A stretch of DNA of 5,192 nt from Alphaproteobacteria bacterium. Lineage in GTDB: Bacteria; Pseudomonadota; Alphaproteobacteria; JANQSM01. Location of the stretch: assembly GCA_028284025.1 (NCBI GenBank), contig JANQSM010000087.1, positions 1 through 5,192 of the forward strand, written 5' to 3'. The notes beneath the pieces were generated by a model. The model was not told the origin of the DNA, made no database searches, and saw only the letters and a program-made list of their open reading frames with translations. This document shows, one piece after another, positions 1 to 5,192 of the stretch; the stretch's first letter is position 1; every line of letters begins with the position of its first letter. The translations under genes and the position numbers were made by a program.

Positions 1-942
1 GGTATTCCAGTTTCAGTTGGAATTGGTAAAACTAAAACCCTGGCAAAGGTGGCGAATCATTTGGCAAAAAAGCAGGTACAGTATCACGGTGTGCTGGCCC
101 TGGAAACACAAGAAAAATATCAAGAAGCCTTGCGCCAAACACCGGTTGGTAATATTTGGGGGGTGGGACATAATCTGGCACGCAAGTTTAAGCGCAATGG
201 TATCCACACCGCGTTGCAACTCTCAAAAGCTCCTGATATCTGGGTACGCCGTAATACCAATGTGATTGCTTTGCGCACGGTGCGGGAATTGCGCGGCGAA
301 CCCTGTATGAGTTTAAAGTTTTTTCCGCCACCAAAAAAATCTATTGCATCCACCCGGTCTTTCTCACGGCCTTTGACAGAATTGGAAGATTTAAAAGAAG
401 CCGTGGCATCTTATGCCAATCGGGCAGCGCGAAAACTGCGCAATGGAAATATGGTTTCGGGGGCGGTATTGGTTTTTCTAAAAACCAATCAGCATCGGCC
501 GGACCAATCACAATATATGAATAGTCTTACCATCGAACTTCCAGCGTATACTTGTGATACCTCCCGCTTGATTACCATTGCTCATCAAGCGCTGGAGAGA
601 ATTTATCGGCCCGGGTTTTTATATAAAAAAGCAGGGGTAATGTTGCTGGATTTACGCCCGGCAGAGACTGCTCCGCAAGTTTTATTTGCAAAAGAAGATA
701 CCCAACGTCAGCGCAAGCTCATGGCCACCATTGATACAATGAATGATAAGCTTGGCAAAGAAACCATCCGCTTTGCCGCTGAAGGGACTACCCGGTCGTG
801 GCGCATGAAGCGCAAATTGGTTTCACCGGCTTATACTACGCGCTGGCAGGATTTGAAAAAAGTGAAAGTGGCTGCAAAATTAGTCAGCCCGGGTGATGAC
901 CAGGGCAACGGCATTGCTGTTGGCGACAATCTGGATAGGTAG
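1..942 (+). CDS. umuC: UmuC, catalytic subunit of translesion DNA polymerase V (Y family), 5'-truncated by the window edge
   Basis: This is the C-terminal 313 residues of UmuC, open from base 1 in frame 1 to the TAG at 940-942. Pol V (UmuD'2C) copies past DNA lesions during the SOS response. The fragment starts inside the palm domain with VSVGIGKTKTLAK, passes through a helix-hairpin-helix thumb (GNIWGVGHNLARKF) and the near-invariant RTVRELRGEPC, then the little-finger domain (KAGVMLLDL) and the C-terminal SPAYTTRWQDL motif shared with E. coli UmuC. About 100 N-terminal residues, including the first catalytic acidic residues, lie outside the window. About 22 residues follow the last conserved block, and this tail is encoded over the end of the convergent DUF3108 gene. 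The beta-clamp motif QLNLF of E. coli is represented only by a degenerate APQVLF. umuD would be expected upstream but is not visible. SOS control cannot be judged because the promoter is outside. Family assignment is very secure. Confidence 0.96.
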   Translation, partial: GIPVSVGIGKTKTLAKVANHLAKKQVQYHGVLALETQEKYQEALRQTPVGNIWGVGHNLARKFKRNGIHTALQLSKAPDIWVRRNTNVIALRTVRELRGEPCMSLKFFPPPKKSIASTRSFSRPLTELEDLKEAVASYANRAARKLRNGNMVSGAVLVFLKTNQHRPDQSQYMNSLTIELPAYTCDTSRLITIAHQALERIYRPGFLYKKAGVMLLDLRPAETAPQVLFAKEDTQRQRKLMATIDTMNDKLGKETIRFAAEGTTRSWRMKRKLVSPAYTTRWQDLKKVKVAAKLVSPGDDQGNGIAVGDNLDR

Positions 943-1623
943 GTAAGGTATTTGGGGGGATAGGTAAAGATCAATGTCCATATCGCGCCAGGCTTGAAGT
1001 TTACGTTTTTTGATGCCGGCAACGGGGTCTACCAGAAATTTTACATGAATCACATCCTGTTTTTGTCGACCAATCGTGCGTTGCATCGGGCCTTGCATCT
1101 TGCCAATCGCATCATAGCGATATTTACCATCATAAACTGGAAGCCGAACCTTGTCGCCCTGTTGATCCATCAACAATGGCCCGATGGATAAAAGGGCGGT
1201 TAACGGGTCAATCACATCTTCACGATCTTTTTCTGTGACGCGGTCAGCTGCTTCGGATTTTAAAATGACAGCGCGGCTGCCATCTTTGTCCCATTCCCAG
1301 GATCTTGCACGTTCTTTAGAACTTGTTTTATAGCTTGATTCATACAGCAAGGTTTGAGGTACATTCTGGCCATTGGTTTTACCAGAGGCTGCAAAGCGGG
1401 CTTTAAACCCGGTAATGAACTTAAAGAGTCCTTGCGATTGCATATCAATGGAGGAACTATAATTTTCGCCGTTATCTTCAAGATCCAGAGAAATTGTTCC
1501 GGCATGCAGACCGCCCCAGTATCCTTCATATGTGGCGGTATGTTTTTGCGGCAGGGCGGCAAAGACCTCTCCGACGAAAGCAGCAATCAAAATAACGACT
1601 AGAAAAATGCTAAGTTTTTTCAT
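880..1623 (-). CDS. DUF3108 domain-containing secreted protein
   Basis: A 247-aa protein with an N-terminal signal peptide: MKK, then a hydrophobic core (LSIFLVVILIAAFV), with likely cleavage near VFA-A at residues 22-23. The mature part is predicted to be periplasmic. It resembles DUF3108 proteins: an early Y-x-G-Y-W-G-G-L-x-A-G stretch, a WEWDKDG segment, the DPLTALLSIG motif near the middle and a beta-rich C-terminal half ending with PYLPIQIV. The family has no established biochemical function. The start at 1623 is supported by an AGGA ribosome-binding site at 1634-1631, 7 nt upstream, lying inside the last codons of nhaA. The gene overlaps nhaA by 14 bp, so it is almost certainly cotranscribed and perhaps translationally coupled. 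Its stop (TAA, 882-880) lies within the umuC tail, a 63-bp convergent overlap. No terminator is visible after it. The gene call is strong; the family name rests on motif recall. Confidence 0.88.
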   Translation of the reverse strand: MKKLSIFLVVILIAAFVGEVFAALPQKHTATYEGYWGGLHAGTISLDLEDNGENYSSSIDMQSQGLFKFITGFKARFAASGKTNGQNVPQTLLYESSYKTSSKERARSWEWDKDGSRAVILKSEAADRVTEKDREDVIDPLTALLSIGPLLMDQQGDKVRLPVYDGKYRYDAIGKMQGPMQRTIGRQKQDVIHVKFLVDPVAGIKKRKLQAWRDMDIDLYLSPQIPYLPIQIVANSNAVALVITRAD

Positions 1624-2821
1624 GGTTAAATCCTGTTGTGGTTAAGGCCACACTCCCAATAATACCAGATAAAATCGATCCACTCAAAACACCCAGTTTA
1701 ACGTAGGTCATCATCTGTGGGGTATCAAAGGCCAGACCGCCGATAAACAGGCTCATAGTAAAGCCGATCCCGCACAGGCATGACAGGGCAAATAAATGTT
1801 GCCAGCCCAGATCAGGGGGCAATTTCACCAGGCCGATAATTCTGGCCAACACTGCCAGACCAAAAATGCCCAGTGGCTTGCCCAGAACCAGCCCCAACAT
1901 AATGCCCAGTGGTACCGGGTGGGTAAAAGCTTCTGCTGTCAGTCCAGCAAAAGAAATGCCGCTGTTGGCAAATCCAAAAATGGGTAAGACCAGAAAAGCG
2001 ACCCAAATGTGCAGACTGTCTTCAAAATCATATAGCATGGAGCGTCCATCATCATTTTCTTTAATCGGAATTGTCATCGCCAGTAATACACCGGCTAGGG
2101 TGGCATGCACCCCGGATTTTAAAATGGCAAACCACATTATCGCGCCAACCGCCACATAAAAGCTGGTGCGTTTGACGCCTTTAATATTAAACGCAATTAA
2201 CAGGGCAAACCCCGCGCCTGCCGTCGCCAGGGCGGGTAAATTTAAATCAGTGGTGTAAAAGAACGCAATAACCAGAATGGCGCCCAAATCATCAATAATG
2301 GCCACGGTTGTCAGCAACAACTTTAAGGCAATTGGCACTCGTGATCCAAACAGCGCCAGCACCCCTAAGGCAAAGGCAATATCAGTGGCCGCCGGAATCG
2401 CCCAACCATTGAGAAAAGCCGGATCATGAAAATTAAAATAGGCATAAATTGCGGCCGGGGCGATCATCCCGCCAGCAGCCATCACCAGCGGCAAGGCCAT
2501 TGAATTGCCAGTTTTTAGATCACCTTCTAGAATCTCACGCTTGATTTCCAGGCCAACCAATAAGAAGAAAATCGCCATCAGCCCGTCATTCACCCATAAG
2601 AGCAAAGACTTGGAAAGGCCAAATTCCCCGACCATAACGGTCAAGGGTGTGGCCAGCAAGGCTTTGTACTGGGTTTCAAAGCCGCCATTGACCACCAGAA
2701 TGGCCAGGGCAGCGGCAAAAAACAGACAAATCCCCGCGGCTGACTCCACCCGGATAAACTGCCGGATAAAAGGAAGCGGAACGACTTTCGATGCTTTAGC
2801 CATACATAAGATATAGAGCAT
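1610..2821 (-). CDS. nhaA: Na+/H+ antiporter NhaA
   Basis: An inner-membrane antiporter that expels one Na+ (or Li+) for two imported H+, important for salt and alkaline tolerance. With the start used here it is 403 aa (E. coli NhaA: 388) and is dominated by hydrophobic membrane segments, as expected for a 12-helix protein. The key residues are visible. ATDIAFALG carries the Asp equivalent to D133 (codon 2383-2381, residue 147). AIIDDLGA carries the ion-binding pair equivalent to D163/D164 (codons 2293-2288, residues 177-178). SGVHATLAG carries the pH-sensor His equivalent to H225 (residue 239). LGKPLGI carries the Lys equivalent to K300 (residue 315). The exact start is uncertain. ATG 2821 has a GGGG-type ribosome-binding site 5 nt upstream. 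ATG 2803 (MAKASK, 397 aa) fits the family length slightly better but lacks one. The gene is first in an operon with the overlapping DUF3108 gene and is divergent from the small gene at 2957. It looks intact and functional. Confidence 0.96.
   Translation of the reverse strand: MLYILCMAKASKVVPLPFIRQFIRVESAAGICLFFAAALAILVVNGGFETQYKALLATPLTVMVGEFGLSKSLLLWVNDGLMAIFFLLVGLEIKREILEGDLKTGNSMALPLVMAAGGMIAPAAIYAYFNFHDPAFLNGWAIPAATDIAFALGVLALFGSRVPIALKLLLTTVAIIDDLGAILVIAFFYTTDLNLPALATAGAGFALLIAFNIKGVKRTSFYVAVGAIMWFAILKSGVHATLAGVLLAMTIPIKENDDGRSMLYDFEDSLHIWVAFLVLPIFGFANSGISFAGLTAEAFTHPVPLGIMLGLVLGKPLGIFGLAVLARIIGLVKLPPDLGWQHLFALSCLCGIGFTMSLFIGGLAFDTPQMMTYVKLGVLSGSILSGIIGSVALTTTGFNHEKT
1631..1634 (-). promoter_or_regulatory. 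Ribosome-binding site of the DUF3108 gene, inside nhaA
   Basis: AGGA lies 7 nt before the ATG at 1623 and within the last codons of nhaA, which ends at 1610. It fixes the DUF3108 start and makes the 14-bp overlap with nhaA likely to be genuine. Confidence 0.6.
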
Positions 2822-2865
2822 TTTGCCCCATTTGTTGAGGGATTTTTGACACAGGTGTTGTCGAA

Positions 2866-2895
2866 TTGTTACTGCTTGTGACAATTTGTTTACAA
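2866..2895 (-). promoter_or_regulatory. Possible nhaA promoter, back to back with the small-gene promoter
   Basis: Read on the minus strand, TTGTAA (2895-2890), an 18-nt spacer and TAACAA (2871-2866) form a modest sigma70-like match about 45 nt before the nhaA start. Its -35 box shares bases with the -35 box of the plus-strand promoter, so the two polymerases could not bind together. The -10 match is weak, so this is tentative. Confidence 0.3.
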
Positions 2896-2939
2896 AATTT
2901 TAAAATTCTGATAAGATCAGAAATTATCAACAAGCAGTA
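2870..2939. repeat. Imperfect 18-bp inverted repeat flanking the small-gene promoter
   Basis: The left arm at 2870-2887 begins TACTGCTTGT and continues GACAATTT. The right arm, read on the minus strand from 2939 to 2921, begins with the same TACTGCTTGT, has one extra T and continues GATAATTT. That is 17 of 18 matches plus a one-base bulge. The arms enclose the promoter at 2889-2917 almost exactly. Smaller palindromes are nested inside: TTGT-G-ACAA at 2876-2884, TTTGT-TT-ACAAA at 2885-2896, and TTCTGAT-AAG-ATCAGAA at 2906-2922, the last overlapping the -10 box. The layout resembles paired operators for a dimeric regulator. Which regulator binds is unknown. Confidence 0.6.
2889..2917 (+). promoter_or_regulatory. 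Sigma70-type promoter of the small 67-aa gene
   Basis: TTTACA at 2889-2894 (5 of 6 to TTGACA), a 17-nt spacer rich in A and T, and TAAGAT at 2912-2917 (5 of 6 to TATAAT). Transcription would begin near 2924, giving a leader of about 30 nt before the ATG at 2957. The -10 box sits in the centre of the palindrome at 2906-2922, so a protein bound there would block polymerase. Confidence 0.6.
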
Positions 2940-2956
2940 TATAGAGAATTTAGAAT

Positions 2957-3160
2957 ATGAGTACAAAAATGAAGATAGATTCGTTAGAAAATACTAATGC
3001 CCACAATTATTCGTGCTTGAGTAATGTTGAAATGACAGGCCTGGACTTGGGAGTGGTGATTCATCGTGCCAATGATCCACGTAATGTGACTCGCGATTTG
3101 CTTGAAATCACCATGAGTCCATTGGTCGAGCGTGAACTTGTACCGGCAAACGCTGCCTAG
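2957..3160 (+). CDS. Small protein of unknown function (67 aa)
   Basis: I do not recognise this protein. It begins MSTKMKIDSLENTNAH and ends LVERELVPANAA. It is soluble-looking, with no signal peptide or membrane segment, mildly acidic (9 Asp/Glu against 6 Lys/Arg), and has one Cys (residue 20). The N-terminal 25 residues are polar and low in hydrophobics. The part from about residue 26 (MTGLDLGVVIHRAND) looks more folded, with a hydrophobic LGVVI strand and a likely helix around RDLLEITMSPLVEREL. Support for a real gene: a good promoter at 2889-2917, gene-like codon choice, no competing open frame, and a stop placed right against the terminator of the opposite operon. The ribosome-binding site is weak (AGAG at 2943-2946, 10 nt before the ATG). 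It is divergent from nhaA and shares its control region, so a link to salt or pH response is possible but only inferred. Confidence 0.68.
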   Translation: MSTKMKIDSLENTNAHNYSCLSNVEMTGLDLGVVIHRANDPRNVTRDLLEITMSPLVERELVPANAA

Positions 3161-3186
3161 AAAAAAAGGCTAAATCTGGGTTTAGC
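3161..3186 (-). terminator. Intrinsic terminator of the mrcA-prfB operon
   Basis: On the minus strand a perfect 6-bp stem, GCTAAA (3186-3181) with TTTAGC (3174-3169) and a six-base loop, is followed by CC and then seven T (3167-3161). This is a classic Rho-independent terminator about 70 nt after the prfB stop. Read on the plus strand the hairpin is preceded by A7 and lacks a U-tract, so it should not efficiently stop transcripts of the small gene, whose stop codon it touches. Confidence 0.8.
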
Positions 3187-3196
3187 TACATTATCT

Positions 3197-3223
3197 GGCT
3201 CTGTCCAATGAGCCCCAATGAGC
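3197..3223. repeat. Short direct repeat and hairpin between the small gene and prfB
   Basis: CCAATGAGC occurs twice, at 3205-3213 and 3215-3223, offset by 10 bp. The first copy also closes a 5-bp hairpin, GGCTC (3197-3201) with GAGCC (3210-3214). It lies in the 3' untranslated region of prfB just before the terminator. No function is evident and it may be chance; the rest of the 98-bp intergenic stretch holds only A/T-rich sequence. Confidence 0.35.
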
Positions 3224-3258
3224 AATGTAACGCTTATGAGCTTATTTATTCTTTTAAA

Positions 3259-4354
3259 TTAGCTTTTGGCCGCCAGGGCACCTTCCATAAACATATCCAA
3301 ATCGCCATCTAGAACGGCCTGGGTATTTCCGGTTTCTACATTTGTGCGCAAATCCTTGACCATTTGATAGGGATGTAAGACATAAGAGCGAATTTGGCTA
3401 CCCCAGCCAATGTCGGTTTTCTGAGCATTTTGGTCCTGGGCTTGTGCTTCGCGCTTTTGCAGTTCCATTTCATATAGACGGGCTTTTAGCATAGCCATGG
3501 CTTCAGCCCTATTGCGATGCTGAGACCGGTTGCTTTGGCATTGTACTACAATTTTGGTCGGCAAGTGGGTAATGCGTACCGCGCTATCTGTGGTATTTAC
3601 GTGCTGACCACCAGCTCCGGAAGACCGATAGGTATCTATCCGCAAATCTTTTTCTTCTACAACGATATCAAATGATTCATCAATCACCGGGTATACCCAC
3701 ACGGATGCAAAACTGGTATGGCGGCGGGCATTGGAATCAAACGGTGAAATCCGCACCAGCCGATGGACCCCACTTTCGGTTTTCATCCAGCCATAGGCAT
3801 ATGGGCCAGAAACTTTAAACGTGGCCGATTTAATTCCGGCTTCCTCGCCTGGGCTTTCCTCAAGGTATTCCAGTTTATAGTCATGCTGTTCCGCCCAACG
3901 TGTATACATGCGATACAGCATTTGCGCCCAATCCTGGGATTCAGTTCCGCCAGCACCGGGGTGAATCTCTACAAAGCAATCATTTAAGTCTGCTTCCCCG
4001 GAGAGCAGACTTTGTAGCTGTAATTTTTCAGCCTGTTTTTTTAGATTTTGCAAGCTGGCAAGGCTTTCTTGTATCAGATCCTCATCGCCTTCAGCTTGCG
4101 CCAAGGCCACCATCTCCACGGCATCTTTCGCACTTTGATCAAGCTCACGCACCTTGCCTACAGAAGATTCCAGGGCAGTTTTTTCTTTTAAAATATGTTG
4201 GGCAGCTTGGGCATCTTCCCACAAGGCAGGATCAGCGGCTTTCTCGGTTAGCTCTTCCAGTTTCTGGACAGATGCGTCCCAGTCAAAGACGCCTCCGTAC
4301 AAGGTCCAGGGCCTGGGTAATTTCCTGCAAAACGGTCTCAGAACTTTCAGTCAT
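3259..4354 (-). CDS. prfB: Peptide chain release factor 2 (RF2), expressed by programmed +1 frameshift
   Basis: RF2 recognises UGA and UAA stop codons and triggers release of the finished protein. The gene is in two frames. Translation begins at ATG 4354 (MTESSETVLQEI...), runs 23 codons to CTT and meets an in-frame TGA at 4285-4283. A +1 slip continues at GAC (4284) to the TAA at 3261-3259. The product is 364 aa, against 365 for E. coli RF2; without the slip there would be only a 23-aa peptide. Diagnostic motifs are present: the stop-codon-reading SPF tripeptide (residues 203-205, codons 3747-3739) and the universal GGQ (residues 248-250, codons 3612-3604) that catalyses peptide release. The N-terminal part is the coiled-coil domain 1, then LNDCFVEIHPGAGGTESQDWAQML. 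A GGAG at 4369-4366 lies 11 nt before the ATG. The gene follows mrcA by 16 bp and ends at the terminator at 3161-3186. An ATG at 4302 in the second frame is not the start. Confidence 0.97.
4282..4296 (-). promoter_or_regulatory. prfB programmed +1 frameshift site
   Basis: On the minus strand the sequence is GGAGG-CGT-CTT-TGA-C: an internal Shine-Dalgarno element (4296-4292), one spacer codon, the slippery CTT (4288-4286) and TGA (4285-4283) followed by C, a poor termination context. This is the same arrangement and spacing as the E. coli prfB element. When RF2 is scarce the ribosome pauses at UGA, the Leu-tRNA slips from CUU to UUU, and full-length RF2 is made; when RF2 is plentiful, translation stops. 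The element is therefore an autoregulatory sensor of RF2 level. Confidence 0.97.
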
Positions 4355-4370
4355 TAACAGATTTTCTCCA

Positions 4371-5192
4371 TTAATAAATTCCTCCCAGATTAGGCGATGT
4401 TCCAATGGTGGTATTTTGCGGCACGTTATCAGGCGTTGATCCATATCCTTCAATCAGAACAAGATCTCCCTTAGGCTCAGTGCCTGGGCGGAACGCCTCC
4501 AGAATTACTTTTTTGTCAGCCGGGCTTGCCAGCTTGCCGGTTTCAGCATTTACCCGAACCAGACGAATTCCCGGGGGTACCCGGAAGGGAATTTCTGGTT
4601 CATTCTTTAACGCCACTTTCATGAAATCTCGAAAAATAGGAGCTGCGACACTTGAGCCAGATTCTCTTTTCCCAAGGCTTTTGGGGGTATCAAACCCGAC
4701 AAATACGCCTGCGACCAAGTCGGGCGAAAATCCGACAAACCATGTATCTTTGACTTCGTTGGTGGTTCCGGTTTTGCCTGCCAGTGGTTTGCCAACGGCA
4801 CGAATGCGTTGACCCGTGCCGCGTTGAACCACACCTTCCAACATAGAGACAATTTGATAGGCTGATTGTGGATCAACGACCGTTTCACGCAGATCTGGCA
4901 ATCGCGGCATGTTTGTTGGCGAGGCATTCTCACCCTGGCAATTCTCACAGGGGCGCTGGTCGTGACGATACAAGATCCGGCCACGCCGGTCTTGAATACG
5001 ATCAATCAGGCTGAGTTCCACTTTTTTGCCGCCATTGACCAGCATGGCATAGGCTGATGTCAAGTCCAGCAAAGTTGTTTCTCCTGCTCCCAAAGCCATG
5101 GCAAGAGTGGGCTGCATACGATCTGTAATGCTAAAGCGTTTTACCATTTCAGTGACTTTGTCCATCCCAATGGTCTGGGCCAGACGCACAGT
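4371..5192 (-). CDS. mrcA: Penicillin-binding protein 1A (class A bifunctional transglycosylase/transpeptidase), C-terminal part
   Basis: The last 273 residues of a class A penicillin-binding protein, entering at 5192 and ending at TAA 4373-4371. Such enzymes polymerise and cross-link peptidoglycan on the outer face of the inner membrane. The fragment covers the C-terminal half of the transpeptidase domain. It starts with TVRLAQTIGM, which in the family follows directly after the SxN active-site motif, then ALGAGETTLLDLTSAYAMLVNGG, and contains the third active-site motif KTG in AGKTGTTNEVKDTWFVGFSPD (codons 4775-4767). The transglycosylase domain, the catalytic SxxK serine and the SxN motif lie beyond the right edge. 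A CENC pair sits in the insert before the PDLRETVVDPQSAYQIVSMLEG stretch. The tail after FRDFMKVAL is a Pro-rich extension ending NLGGIY. The GTG near the edge is an internal codon, not a start. prfB follows by 16 bp, as in other alphaproteobacteria, so the two are probably one operon. Confidence 0.95.
   Translation of the reverse strand, partial: TVRLAQTIGMDKVTEMVKRFSITDRMQPTLAMALGAGETTLLDLTSAYAMLVNGGKKVELSLIDRIQDRRGRILYRHDQRPCENCQGENASPTNMPRLPDLRETVVDPQSAYQIVSMLEGVVQRGTGQRIRAVGKPLAGKTGTTNEVKDTWFVGFSPDLVAGVFVGFDTPKSLGKRESGSSVAAPIFRDFMKVALKNEPEIPFRVPPGIRLVRVNAETGKLASPADKKVILEAFRPGTEPKGDLVLIEGYGSTPDNVPQNTTIGTSPNLGGIY

Noticed and set aside
120..353. Minus-strand open frame inside umuC
   Set aside because: It overlaps the conserved UmuC thumb region completely and its composition is that of a reverse-strand shadow.
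1812..2159. Several open frames on both strands within nhaA
   Set aside because: They overlap conserved NhaA membrane helices and have no recognisable features of their own.
2822..2884. An N-terminal extension of NhaA to a TTG codon at 2884
   Set aside because: The extra residues are polar and unlike NhaA, the codon is a rare start, and the stretch is occupied by promoter elements and repeats.
2924..2932. TTATCAACA as a DnaA box and possible origin signal
   Set aside because: It differs from the TTATCCACA consensus, stands alone, and is part of the right arm of the inverted repeat; no origin context is present.
3259..4302. prfB starting at ATG 4302 as a single-frame gene (MYGGVF...)
   Set aside because: The first six residues do not fit RF2, there is no ribosome-binding site, and the upstream frame with the canonical frameshift site gives a full-length protein.
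4369..4371. mrcA and prfB as separate transcription units
   Set aside because: Only 16 bp separate them, there is no hairpin or promoter in the gap, and the adjacency is known in Alphaproteobacteria.
3900..4439. A 179-codon plus-strand open frame antisense to prfB and the end of mrcA
   Set aside because: It is the shadow of well-identified genes on the other strand, with no family resemblance and no ribosome-binding site.

Overview
The window is chromosomal DNA from an alphaproteobacterium. The evidence is protein content and gene order. The penicillin-binding protein 1A fragment has the alphaproteobacterial style of C-terminal half, and its gene lies directly upstream of prfB, an arrangement known from that class. 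Base composition looks only moderately G+C rich, below that of typical Rhizobiales or Rhodospirillales. I cannot name a genus. I see no mobile element, CRISPR array, tRNA or rRNA.

Layout. (1) 1-942, plus strand: the C-terminal three quarters of UmuC, the catalytic subunit of the SOS polymerase Pol V; its 5' end is off the left edge. (2) 880-2821, minus strand: nhaA (Na+/H+ antiporter) followed, with a 14-bp overlap, by a secreted DUF3108 protein. The end of that gene overlaps the end of umuC tail to tail by 63 bp. (3) 2822-2956: a compact divergent control region with a good plus-strand promoter, a possible back-to-back nhaA promoter and several nested inverted repeats. (4) 2957-3160, plus strand: a 67-aa protein that I do not recognise. 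(5) 3161-3258: a short intergenic stretch containing the intrinsic terminator of the minus-strand operon. (6) 3259-5192, minus strand: an mrcA-prfB operon. mrcA runs off the right edge. prfB is read through a programmed +1 frameshift at an in-frame UGA, so the true protein is 364 aa.

Function. Most of the window is housekeeping: lesion bypass, sodium/pH homeostasis, cell-wall synthesis and translation termination. The most instructive points are the complete RF2 autoregulatory frameshift site, which simple gene calling would misannotate, and the repeat-rich divergent promoter region that controls the unknown small gene and probably nhaA. I found no clear evidence of an undescribed multigene system; the small gene with its symmetric promoter is the best candidate for something new.
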